From Selenomonas sp. ND2010 (GTDB lineage: Bacteria > Bacillota > Negativicutes > Selenomonadales > Selenomonadaceae): DNA of 64,000 bases. Of the stretch, positions 1 through 12,500 are shown one piece after another. The notes below the pieces were generated by a model. That model saw nothing but the letters and a program-made list of their open reading frames with translations. It had not been told where the DNA came from and searched no databases. Position numbers and translations under genes: made by a program. Numbering within the stretch: the first letter of the stretch is position 1; each line of letters begins with the position of its first letter. The DNA lies in NCBI RefSeq assembly GCF_000702005.1, contig NZ_JNKI01000010.1, positions 1 through 64,000 of the forward strand, written 5' to 3'.

Positions 1-122
1 CGCGTTACTCACCCGTTTGCCACTCGGTTCTCAAAAGCAAGCTTTCAATCACCTCGTTCGACTTGCATGTGTTAAGCACGCCGCCAGCGTTCGTCCTGAG
101 CCAGGATCAAACTCTCCAATAA
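1..122 (-). rRNA. rrs: 16S ribosomal RNA, 5' end (partial)
   Basis: Read on the minus strand, the complement of 96-115 is the universal 27F primer site (AGAGTTTGATCCTGGCTCAG). The conserved GACGAACGCTGGCGGCGTGC and ACATGCAAGTCGAACG follow. By comparison with E. coli numbering the mature 5' end lies near 122. The gene runs off the left edge, so only about 120 nt are present. It heads an rRNA operon extending out of the window. Confidence 0.97.
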
Positions 123-278
123 ATTATATTGAAGAACTCAATCAAGCTCTCAATTATCTTTAAAAGAAATTGCCGATTGCTATGTTGTTCATACCAATCG
201 ATGTTTTATTTATGAAACCGAAGTTTCATCTTAACATCTGGCTTAAATCATGTTGCATGATTTCATTTTACATTGTTT

Positions 279-293
279 AGTTTTCAGAGAACA
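279..293 (-). promoter_or_regulatory. boxA-like antitermination site in the rRNA leader
   Basis: The minus-strand leader contains TGTTCTCTGAAAACT. It resembles the TGTTCTTTGAAAACT boxA motif common in Firmicute rRNA leaders, where the Nus complex assembles. The rest of the leader (123-323) holds short stem-loops, for example ATGAAAC/GTTTCAT around 214-231, probably linked to precursor processing. I see no gene in 123-597. Confidence 0.55.
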
Positions 294-323
294 ATCTCTG
301 TCGCTCATTTCAGCGACTCATTT

Positions 324-352
324 ATTATATCGCATCGATTTGTTTCTGTCAA
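324..352 (-). promoter_or_regulatory. rRNA operon promoter P2
   Basis: On the minus strand there is a -35 TTGACA (347-352) and a -10 TATAAT (324-329) separated by exactly 17 bp. Both hexamers match the sigma-A consensus perfectly. It lies about 200 bp before the 16S 5' end and is the downstream promoter of a tandem pair. Confidence 0.88.
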
Positions 353-465
353 GAACTTTTTTAAATTCTTTTTTTGAAGCATTTTGGTGAAAACAGCCAC
401 AACCACTTGCCAATCAAGGCTTGGTGTCGTTTTTGTTCCCGCCGTATCTCTCAGCGACTTGTACT

Positions 466-494
466 ATGATACACGCTCTTTTATCTTTTGTCAA
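466..494 (-). promoter_or_regulatory. rRNA operon promoter P1
   Basis: On the minus strand there is a -35 TTGACA (489-494), a 17-bp spacer and a -10 TATCAT (466-471). It lies 142 bp upstream of P2 and directly after the adhesin terminator. Tandem promoters are usual for rRNA operons. Confidence 0.8.
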
Positions 495-503
495 CACTTT
501 TTG

Positions 504-537
504 CAAAAAAATAGTGAGACGCTTTTCAGCGCCTCAC
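504..537 (-). terminator. Rho-independent terminator of the giant adhesin gene
   Basis: A 10-bp stem with one mismatch (514-523 with 528-537, loop TTTC) is followed on the minus strand by TATTTTTTT. It lies about 60 bp past the adhesin stop codon and just before rRNA promoter P1, so it insulates the two units. Confidence 0.85.
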
Positions 538-597
538 CATTCTATTCTTTGCTATCTCCCTTTCTTGATACAGCATCGTTCCGCTTCGGAATATCTT

Positions 598-3500
598 TTA
601 TGTGTTTTCCCCTCCTTCTGCTAAGTCGTTTGTTTCCGTATCAACGGTAATCAACGGCTTTCTCTCCTGGGCATCATAGCCTGAAATCCCATACTGATAA
701 ATCAGTTTTCCTATCTGTTTTGCCTGCATGAACCGATTGATATCCGGCATTGGCTCCTGATAGAAGCCTGGAAGTGTCAAACGCTCTTCCATCATATCGA
801 CTACACTCAACGTATCGCCATGGAGCCGCGAGCCTTGTGCCTTCCGAATGAGTATTGCACCCTTCGTGCTGATTGTGCCATCAGCGGACAATCCGTAAGT
901 ACGCGTTTTGCTGTTTGCCCAGCCAGAGTTGTTCCAATAAACGACCCGTTCTCCATCGTGCGTCGGCGTACGGCCGTAAATTGCCATGCTCGTACGCGGA
1001 TTATCAATATGGAGCTTATCATATACCAAGGCATCCCGAACGGAGTAATCCCCCTGGCCGACATGGATCTCACCAGTTCCTGCTACCCAAAGATTATCTG
1101 TATAGGTACCAGTATCCGAACGCACATCACCCACGCGGACATTGCCCGCAATGAGCTTATCTTCGCTGCCAGCAAAGTTCATATGCAATGCTCCGTTGCC
1201 AGCACTTTTTGCCACCGAATCGACATCGATATAATTACCACTCAGCATTACATCCGGCTCTGCACCAGAATTAGCCGCAGCTTCAATCGTACCGATATGC
1301 GAGGCTTCCGTATTATCGCCCTGCAGCAACAGGACTCCTTTCCCTTGTGCCATATCCAGATACAAATCACCTTTCTTGAGCTGCACATAAACAATCTCGT
1401 CAGCCTTTAAGTCACCAGCATGAATCTCGCCTTCAACAGCACTGGACAATACAATATTGCCACCAGCTGTTCCCTTCTCAATCGTGATATTGCCCGTATC
1501 GGTATGCGCAACGATATCTCCCGCAACATCAGCCGCAATATCGAAACTGATGTTGCCCTGGTTTTCTGTTGCTACGATCAGACCAGAACCTGCCTCCAAT
1601 CGATCCGTAACCCGCAAATCACCGTTTACGGTTTGCAAATCCACATCCTGACCGGCAATGAGCCTGCCATGCTGATCCAGAATGATATTTTGGGCTTTTT
1701 CATCATAGCTGGATGAAGCTGCCCGGATAACAGCATTTCCCGTAACCGCATGTGTCTTGCCGTAAATATAGGCATTTCCGATACCTGCCGTAAGTGCAAT
1801 ATCCTTATTCGCCGTTATCGTATCGACATCCGGACCATTATCGCCGATCAAGATGCTGCCTACACCGGTCACACCTGTAATATTACCGGATTTTGCATAA
1901 AGTGTCTGCATGGTCTTCTCATTCTTACCAATACGGATATCACCATTAAGCGTTTCCATATTGATATCACCGATAGCAGAGGAAACGGTCTTACCGATAA
2001 CGATATCACCATTTTCTGCATAGAGATTCAAATTACGGTTAGCAGCCACATCGGTGTCGAAATACACACCACCCTGTCCGAGAGCATTCGCCGTAAGATC
2101 CGTACCAGCCTGCACCCGATCCGATACATGCATATCGCCATTTTGCGTCGTAATTGACGTTGCCAAACCAGAAATCAACTTACCATTTTGATCGATGATA
2201 AAGTTCTTACCATCCTCCCCCATCGTATAAGATTCCGACGCTGCAGCCAAGGTAATATTGCCATTGGCCGAAGTCTTGCCATGCACTTTTATTGCGCCAA
2301 TATCGGCAGACATTTCGATATCTTTGGCCGCCGTGATGGTATCGACATCAACGCCGTTATTGCCAATATCGATACTGCCAACACCAGTCGCAGCATAAAT
2401 ACTGCCATTTGCAGCGTAGACGGTATGCTCCGTTTTCTCATTTTTGCCGATACGGATATCGCCGACCTGGGTTTCTACATGGATATTACCATCTTTCGAC
2501 GAAACGGTCTTGCCAATTTCAATGGAGCCATTTTCCGTATACAACATAAGGTCTTTATCTGCTTCCACATCACTGTCAAAGAAGATATCTCCCTGTGCTT
2601 CAGTCTTGGCGGTAAGCGTCTCACCTGCGTGCAGTCTATCCGACACATGCATATCGCCATTTTGCGTTATTACCGTAAGGTTCTTGCCGCTTTCAATCTC
2701 GCCATTTTGATCAATGATGAAATTCCTGCCGTCTTCGCCAGCTTGATAAGCTTCCGATACGGCTTTCATATCGACATCGCCTCCGGCCAGCGTCTTGCCA
2801 TGTACCAAAATATTGCCGTAAGCCTTCATATCGACATCGGTTCCGGCCACAATAGTATTGACACCTGCGCCATTGTTGCCAACATCGATATTGCCATTTT
2901 CCGCACGAATCACAGCATTTCCCATCGTTGCCTTGATATTTTCCTTAGCTTGCACACCCGTGCCTACCTGCACATCTCCTTTCTTCACCGTAAGCAAGAC
3001 ATCACCAGCATCTGACGTAATCGTTCTGCCTACTATAATATTCCCATCTTTAACCAGCATGTTCACATCACTGCCAGCTGTGACATCGCGACCGATTTCG
3101 ATATTCCCGTGATCAGCCGTAATTGTCAATTGACGATTGACCGCAACATCGGTATCAAAGTAGATACTTCCCTGCTCCTTGGCTGCTGCCAACAGGTCCG
3201 TCCCGGCCTGAAGCCGATCTGTTACATGTATATCGCCATTGTTCGTGGTAATGGTCATCGCCTGCCCGGAAAGCAGCTGCCCATTTTGATCGAACAACAA
3301 ATTCCGGCCATCTTCACCTGCTGTATAGGTTTCCGATTTGACATCTACCCGTACGTCATTGCCTGCACTTGTCTTGCCATGGACGGTAATGGTACCAGCC
3401 AGTGTTTGCAAGTCAACATCTTTTGCCGACGATATCGTTGCCACCTTCGGGCCACTGTTACCGATATCGATGTTGCCGCTGCCGGCATGAACATAGATTG

Positions 3501-6500
3501 AACCGGTATCGGTCTTTAAATTTTCCTTCGCATCCGCATGAGAGCCCACACGGATATCACCAGTCGTCGTCGTCAACCAGATATCACCATCTGTCGACCT
3601 TACCGCCTCACCGATATCTATCACGCCATCTTCTACCTGCAGTTTGGCCTGCTTGTTGGCAGCAACCACTGCACCAACACGAAGGGTTCCCTCTTGAACG
3701 CTCATATTGATATCATTACCAGACGTCAGATTCCTGCCAACATTGAGGATTCCCTTATCAACCGTTAAATCAATATCGCGATTTGCCACAACATCGGTAT
3801 CAAAATACATATTGCCCTGCTGCTTGACCTCAGCCTTGATATCCTGTCCGGAATGCAAGAGATCCGAAACATGCAGGTCCCCATTGGTCATTGTCAAATC
3901 GATATCTTTTCCGGCAATAAGCTGTCCGTTCTGATCGATATGGAAAGACGTACTGCCTTCCGTATATTCAGCAGCTGCTGTCGCCATTTCGACATTGCCC
4001 GTATCTGCCATTGTCCGGCCATGTACATCAATCGCCCCCAGTCCCGTAGTGACTTCTACATTTCCTTTCGCATATATCGTATTTACATCCGGGCCATTAT
4101 CACCGATATCAATATCGCCCACACCTGCACGGATCAAAACATCCCCAGCTGACGATTCAATAGTACTTCCGACTCGAATCGAACCATTACCAGAATGTAG
4201 ATTTACATCTTCCACAGCCTTGATATTCCGGCCTACATCGATACCACCATTGTCCACGGTCAGGGCAAAACCACCGTTAGACTCTACATCTGTGTCAAAA
4301 TAAATACTTCCCTGTTTTTTAATGGTTACATTCAAATCCCGTTCTGCATGAATCTTGTCGGTAATATGGATATCGCCATTCGTCGCTTCAATATCCAAAT
4401 CCCTGCCTGATTCCAGGGCTCCATTCTGCGCAATAATAATATTCATACCAGAAATACCAGCCGTATACATATCAGACGCAGCTGCCATCGAGATATCGCC
4501 TTCATCGGTTACCGTGCGTCCATATACCTTCACAGCACCACTATCAGACCGAAGGCCGATGTTCTGTTTGGCAAAAATCGTATCAACCGTAGAACCATTA
4601 TCGCCGATAATGATATCGCCTTTGCCCGTATGAACCTCCACACTTCCGGTGGTGGCATAGAGATTTTGCCGCAATTTATCGGATATACCGATTATGATAT
4701 TCCCCGTCCCAGCAACAAGCGATACATCTCCTGTTACCGAACCCAACGTCTTGCCTACTCTTATATAGCCATTTTCCGTTTGCAGGTCAACATTTCCCTT
4801 GGCGCTGACATGTTCTACCACATCAATATCGCCCACTTCTGTCGTTGCCAGCAAATTGCCATTAACCACTACATTATCACAGAAATACAAACCGCCAGAT
4901 TTATCGACATCTATGGTCAAATTCTTTCCTACCTGAATACTGTCCGTGACAAACATATCACCATTTTCCAGATGCAATAGCATATCATCGCCAGAAATGA
5001 TCTTACCGAAACCAGCGACAAGCAAGCTGGAGCTATCTTCGCCTTCCTGATATTCTCCTGCTGGCAAAGCAGCATGAAGGTTCAGTACCCCTTCTTTAGC
5101 CTGGACCGTCCCCAGTATATTGATGTAACCTGCCATAGCATCCAACACAATATTATCATTTGCGATAATCCCCAAACCATCGCGGTCGTTGACCCCCATC
5201 GTAAGATTGCCCTGTTGCGACACGATGCTGACATCCCCCTGGATAGCCTGAACCGTATCCAGTACAGAAATATCACCATTATTGGTATAAAGCGTTATAT
5301 CTCCTTGCCTTGATACAATATTCTTGCAAATCGTGATATCCCCGCTTTCCGTCGTTCCAAGGACATCGCCCGTAACTACGACATCTTTACCGAAGTTAAT
5401 TGCTCCCTGCCCTTCAATATCAGCAACAAAACCTGTCTTGGCTATTAAATCATCGGTAACAAATATATCACCATTTCTTCCCTTCAACGTTAACGAGCCA
5501 CCAGCAACAACTTTGCCCTGATTATTGATGACAAAGACACTATCCTCTTCACCACTGGTATACACATCACGTCCGGCCATCAGCGATACATTGCCATTTT
5601 GTGCTTCGGTCTTACCATTGATGTACATAACACCATCCGGCGTCTCAATACTGACATCCTTATACGCCACTACCGCATCATCATCATTGGTAGCATCTCC
5701 CAAAACTATATTACCTTTTTTCGTACTCGCATAAATATCCCCTGTGACAGAATTCAGCCGATCATAAACCATGACGCTGCCGTTATTTGCCGTTAGTTCA
5801 ATATCCTTCTGTGCCTTGATATTTCCACTAACAGCAATTTCCCCAACATCAGTTTTAACATCTACCGAGCCTGTCTCAGAAAGCACCCTCGCCTGTAACG
5901 TAATATTACCAACAGCCTCACGCTCGTCAGCAGCACGTTCAATCATAAAGCTGACATCTCCACCGGCTTCGATTTTCGTCATATCCGAAAGAGAACCAAC
6001 TTTCAAATCCACTGGATTGATGTCATCAGCCATAACATAGGCGCTAATATCACGCCCCGCGTGAATATCTCCAAAAATCGCCAACGTTGTATCCAAAGTC
6101 GCCAATCGAACGTCTCTACCCGCATCAAGCGTATAACCCTTTTCTGATAAATCAGCAATAACCAGTCCATCCTGGCTAAAAACGAAAATATCATCTGCCG
6201 CTTTCAAGGTACCTAATCCCAGTATAGCAGCAGCCGACAGACTGATATTGCCTTCTGCACCATCCCTTCCATTCGCCTGTAAATTGCCGTAAAGCATCAA
6301 ATTCCCGTCCCGAACATTTACATCGATCGTACCATTTACAGGATTCTCAATACCAACACTCGTAGTATTTTCGCTCGTCTGCAACAAAATATCGCCATTG
6401 ATGACCGGCTGTCCTGTTCTAGCTATTGCCTCAAAAATGCCGAAACTATTATTGGGACTCTGTAAATCAACACTGCCCCCAACCATAGCCCCTACACTTG

Positions 6501-9500
6501 TGCTGCTTATGCTGCCGATATTTTGCACAACACTGCCGCCAGCATGGAACTTCAGCACATGGTTAATCGTACTCCAATACCCATCACTGGGCGGCAAATC
6601 ATCCGAATGATCCTCGGGAAGCGTAATCCACCCATTTAACTCTATATCCTTGGCAGCAGTGAGTGATACTTCTTTGCCAGCCGTAATATGACCATTTTTT
6701 TCATCTTGACCCACGAATAGATGGCCTTGACTCTCTGCACCCAAGTGATTGATTACATCAATATTGCCTAACGTAAGCGTACCATCTGTAATCTCAGAAT
6801 TATTCATCCCCTTGATATAGGCATCCGATGCCGTAAGGTTTACCACTGCACGGTTATTCAGGATCCGCAATGGTTGTACGGCCGTACCAATGATTCCATC
6901 ATCATTTGCCAACACCAATGTCTTACCTGCATTGATATACGATTCCGCAATTTCACTATTGGCATCGCTCATGAGGTAGCCGGCTGGTGATGACAACGAA
7001 ATCGTATCCGCAGCATACATAGCCCCCAAAGTCAATTCCTTTTGGCTATCCATATTCTTAATATAGATGTCCTTATCAGCTTTGGCCGACACTAAATCAC
7101 CAGAAAGCTTTACGGTAAGCGGATTATCTGCTTTGCCGATGCTGACAGTCGGCACTTCATCGCCAGCAATAGCCGAAAGCTCGAGATTTCCCGCGATGAT
7201 ATGAGCGTCCGGCGCATCCAACCTGCCCCAGATACTCTGAGCAGCTGCCAGGCGCAGATTTCCCGTACCAGTATCCACTTTTCCAAGCTGCATAGCCGAG
7301 TAATTGCCCTGGTCATTTGTGCGCCCTGACACGAAGGTATTGCCAGCCGCCTTGACATTCAATTCTCCTTTTGCATAAACCCCTAACGGAATAGCGGCTT
7401 TGACCGAAAAGGCCGTAATATTCCCATCGTCATCCTTGATTACCGACACATCCGAGGCGTTGGACCGAAGCAGCGTCCGCAGTTTCGCATAATCCTTTGC
7501 GATGTCTTCTACCTTGATGATGGTGGCATTTGCTTCATTCTTACCGATGCCGCTATACGCCGTAAGCGTTACCTTATCCCCAACGATATTGGCAGCTTTT
7601 TCCGCTACGCTGCCACCCGTACCATTGACCAAATTGTCTGCTACGGCATAGAGCATCATATCTTTCGTCCAACGGAACTTCGGCTGCTCTGCCTGAGTAC
7701 GCAAGGACTGATAAACCATATCATGAGCCAGGAATTCTTCTGCCGTCGCATACTTCTGGTATCTAGCCAGCGTGCTGTCCTTCATGAAGGCATCAGCCGT
7801 CGCATAACCATCATAGCTATGGTACTTGCCAAACTGAACGGCATAATCCGCATACGCCTTATCGCCGGATTTTATAAGTGCTGCCAGCTGTTCCACCGAC
7901 ATCGCGTCGTATTTTGCTTTTAAGGAAAGATAATTTTGATAATCTGCACTCTGGTAGATGGCCTGCGCTGCAGTCAACTGACTGTCATACTCCTGTTGCA
8001 ATTTTTCTTTATCCGTTGCATAGGACGCATAGGCATTTTCGACCTCTGTCCGATAGCTTACCACATCTTTTTCGAGCTGCTCGATGTAAGCGCCTTTGTA
8101 TTTATAACTTCCGTCCGGATTTTTCTCACCATCAATAAGGCCGGCATCAATCCAGCGTTTTACGAGTTCATCCGTACTATCATCTTTCTCTGTCGCCTCA
8201 GTCGGCAACATATCGACAAAGCCGCCCCCCTCAGCAGTGAGGACCACATCACCGGTTTTCGCCGTGATCTTGCCAACCATGAAGTCGCCACCGGCAACAC
8301 TTTCCGTCAAATAGACCGAGCCAGCTGCCGAAGCATTGACCGCCGTGCTGTATGGATTCGTCCCATACAGGAAATCCGACGCCGCCAGTGTCAACGGCTG
8401 AGCAGCTGTCCCCAGGCTCCCATTCTCACTGACAAGCGAGATACCGCGGCCATAAAATGCCGTCGTCGTTCCCGACTGCGTGATATCTCCCTGCGCCTGC
8501 AAGGAAACGAGCCCCAGCGGTGCATCCTGCGCAAACGTATCCCCATCCAGGCTGGCCAATTTTTCAACCTTTACATTACCAGCAAGATTCAAGCCCTCAA
8601 GCTGACCACCATGTACGGTTATATCAATATTGCCCTTGCCATTGGATTGCGCAGACAAGTTCAGCATATCTGCTACCGTCGTTGCCTTGCCAGCATCATT
8701 TCTCGCCGTGACTTTGCCCAGCGTCGTCACATTGATGCCTGCAATATCGCCATGAGCCGCCAGACTCAGATTTTCCGTATAGATGCTGGTATCCCCTGCC
8801 TGCTTAATGGAACCTCCGTTGGCATTAATCGTGATTGGCGCCAGATTCGTCGCACTCTGGATCTTGCCAAGCAGATTCATATCGCCGCCGGTCGTCTGAT
8901 CGTTCTTCAAGGTAATGCTGCCGTCTTTCGTCCCCAGAAGACCCAAGGAAATCTGCTTGCCGGCATCAATCGAGTACTGGTATGTCTGGATTGACCCCGT
9001 AGTCTTATCCCAACGGGTATAGTAATGGCGACGCCAGCCAAAGAGGCCGGATTTTTCCACCCAAGATTGGATATTATCACGGCTCTCGGAAACTTTCTTG
9101 CTGGCAGCCCGCAGATTCAACCCCGATTCTGTACCACCAACATTGCTGAGATAAGCCCCCTCTGGCAGATTATAACGCTGTGCATCTGCCGAAGATATCT
9201 TATGCGATTCCGTTTCCTGTCCTTTGATGGATTCCTGGTCGGTATAAGATGTATAAGCGCCCCACCAGCATTTGGACGTATCCGTCTGATAAGTAGTCTT
9301 CGATACGGTAGCGTTGCCAGTCGTCCAGCCATACTGCTGCCCTACGACATCATACACAAGATTATGATTATCGCTCAGTACCTGATCAGCCGCCGTTATT
9401 ACCAAGGCATCCCCATACAGATCACTGCTGTCCTTATGCGTCTTTAGATAATTGGCATATCCCGTGATGCTGCGCGTTCTGCCATTGCTGTATTCCGTCC

Positions 9501-12500
9501 AGGTATCCTTAGCCGTATCGGCAATCGTAATACTGCCACTGCGAATGTTATTTATGACCTGACCAACATCCATGGATATATCCGAATGATTAAGGACCGA
9601 AATATCAGCCGCACCATCGGAAACGATAATCTTTCCGTTGCCCGTGCTTGCAATGCGGCCCGTCAGATAAACTTTGCCGCCCTGGGTATTGATATCTTCC
9701 ACAATCAGGTGATTGGTCAGCGGATCATAATAAACTGGCACTTCATAGTAAAAAGCCTGCGCATCCGCATCATATTTCTGCCCGCCGTCATTTACCTTAT
9801 ACATCGTCCGGTTTTGCACAGTCACAGCCCGATCACGCGGCTGCTGTTTAGCAGCTGCGACATCAGCTGCCGACAATTCAGCCTTGTAATCCTTATAGCC
9901 ACTCTGGATTGTGCCATTGACATTGATATACTCGGCAGCGATATAAACATCTTTACCGGCGATATACCCACTGGCCGCATTATCCTGCGTCGACTGCGGA
10001 TTCTCAGCACGCGCACTTGCCACACTGTTCTCTGCCTCTATATCCAGCTGAACCTGTTTTTTCAAGTTTTCCGCTGCTTCGGCCAAATAGTTTTCCGGGT
10101 TCCCGTTGATGTGGACAATACCATCCGTATAGCCCTGATTGATGCTTCCCTTAGCAGTCAGGCGCACGGTCGTACCGTGAATGCCCGTCGGTTTCTCCTG
10201 CGTACCACCATCGATGATGATATCGCCAGCCGTATTATTGATGATCACTTCCCCAAGCGCATTTTCGAGTTTACCGGCAACTTCCACATCGTTGACCATA
10301 AAGATTCCCTTTGCCAGTTCCTGCTGATATTTTTCCGCCTGTTCTGTGACATCGATGGAAGGATCCTTCTGTCTCTCTTCCGCAAGCTTTTGCTGCAATT
10401 CCTGCTGTTGTTCCGGCGTCAGCGTCGTAATCGCACCACCGGAATACGTATTCTGGATTGAAAGCGGTGCTCCCGTACCACTGATCGTTCCATAGATTTG
10501 AGCAAAGTTAGCCGTCTGGAAAGTACCACTTTCTTTATTGATCGTATTGATAGCCTGATTGGCAGCTGCCAGCGTTGCTACCGGTACCACCGTATCATTA
10601 AAGGAAATCTTGCCTCCTTCTTCTCCCATGATGATATCATTGAGCTTCAAATAGGCATTGGAATTATTCGTGATACTTACCTGAGGCGCGCTGTTGGCTC
10701 TAAGGCTGCCGGTACCCGCCAGATAATTGGCCTTGACATTGATATTGCCGCCACTGACTTTTATGGCAGGAATTTCAACATAGCTTACCGGCTGTCCCGA
10801 AACCAGATAATTTCCTACTGTATATCCGCCCTCTACCGTTTCTTCACTATAAAGGTTGAGTGCCTTCATCTTCTCCTGGATCATATCACGTTCCTGGATA
10901 TAACCAGCCAGCGCCGTTGTATCGCCACTGCTATACGCAGAGATAAGATTATTCAGTTCCACCAAACGCGCACCCAACGCATTGGCATAGTCAAAATCAC
11001 CAGTCTTTATCCCCTGACGTACCCGTCTGTTTACATCATTGTCATCCGTATCGATGACAAGCCCATTGCTCAGTCCAGGAACAGCTTGTCCTCTTATCGT
11101 GATGTTGATAGGCGCAGCCGTACCGGCCAGCAGCGTGCCATCCACTTTCACTACATTGTGCTTCATGGATTCCGGTTTGCCCTTTTGGTCAATGGAGGAC
11201 AAGAAGTCCATGCTCGTCGTGCTGCCGCCATTGACCCACGAAAACTTAGACGCATTATTGGCAGCATCTTCATTGCCACCCGTAGCCGTCGCATTGATAT
11301 CCTGCGTCGAACGCACGAGCCCTGTTGCCGTGACATTTACCGTATTGTTATCGTTCAGCGCCGTCTTAGCAGAAAGCACCGTGATGGGAATAACAGTGTA
11401 GTTATAAGCTGCCGCCTTCGAATCCACTTTGAGATTCGAACGCTTGCCGAGAGCATCTGCCCCAGCGTAAAGATTGACGTCTTTGGCACTGGAAACCTGC
11501 CCCTTGACCGTCACGGTATTCGTGCGATTCATCGTAACGTTTGATGTCGATCCCATACCGGCAGCGACACCAGCATAAATAGTCGCCTCGGCCTGATTGT
11601 TCACTTTTTCGTTATCATAAGCAGACAGCGTAAGGCTGGCCTCCTGAGCCGCTTCCTCATTGCTGAGCACAGCACCTTCCTCGACCGTAATGGTATTATC
11701 AGCCGTAACGACAGCTTCGTTATCCACCACTGTCACGGCAATTGCACCGCCGCCCTTCGCATTGGATTGCTGCGTAAGGTCATTATCCGTGCTGGCGACA
11801 TACTGCTGCCCATCACGCGTCACGATCTTGGCGTTTTTCCCGATCAGGACTTTGCCCGTCTGGTTGATCAGCAGATCACTCTCGAGCACGTTTCCCGCAA
11901 TCGCGCCGCCGAAATAATCCTGCAGCGTGTAGGTCTCACCATCATAGGCAGCCGTCATCGCTGCATTGGCCGTGCCAATCGATACGCTGCCGGCCTGCAG
12001 CTTGCTGCCATCACGGACATCTGCATACACCTTGCTGTTGATATCATTTTTGGCAAACGTTCCGCCCATGCCAACAATGGCACCATGGCCTTCATGAGCC
12101 GTTAGCTTGCCGACATCTTTTTGTGCCGCCGTAAGGGAGAGCACATTATCGATCTTCCAGGCGCCACTCAATTCAGCGCGCACGGTGCTGTCTGTCTTAT
12201 TATTGGCACTAGCACCAATGTAACCGCCAATACCGCCGCCGCCAGCCTGTGCATAGGAACGCCCCTCGTCCGACCCCTGTGCACGGATTGTCAATGCCTT
12301 CAGTTTCTTGGCTGTTTCTTTCCCTTCCAACGTCGCCGTGACATGTTCCTCGCCATCACTTTCCGCACGGCTGCTGCCGACGGCAATCGCACCAACTGTC
12401 ACATCTTTGACATGCGCATCACGCGTCATATTCGTCATGCTGCTAAGCGTCAGCGTTGCAGTTTCCTTGAATTCTGCCTCTTTCGCGACCGTTACCTTCG

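Noticed and set aside
384..650. Short plus-strand frames at 384-650 and 421-624
   Set aside because: They cross the rRNA promoters and adhesin terminator on the opposite strand; no ribosome site or conserved features.
1560..5550. Periodic DNA repeats considered as a CRISPR array
   Set aside because: Units are about 500-650 bp, diverged, and translate as protein repeats in one frame; no short identical repeats with unique spacers.
7936..11544. Long plus-strand open frames (290-350 codons) opposite the adhesin, for example 7936-8994, 9586-10461 and 10498-11544
   Set aside because: They are frame shadows of the biased adhesin codons; they have no ribosome site, no domain and low-complexity residue content.
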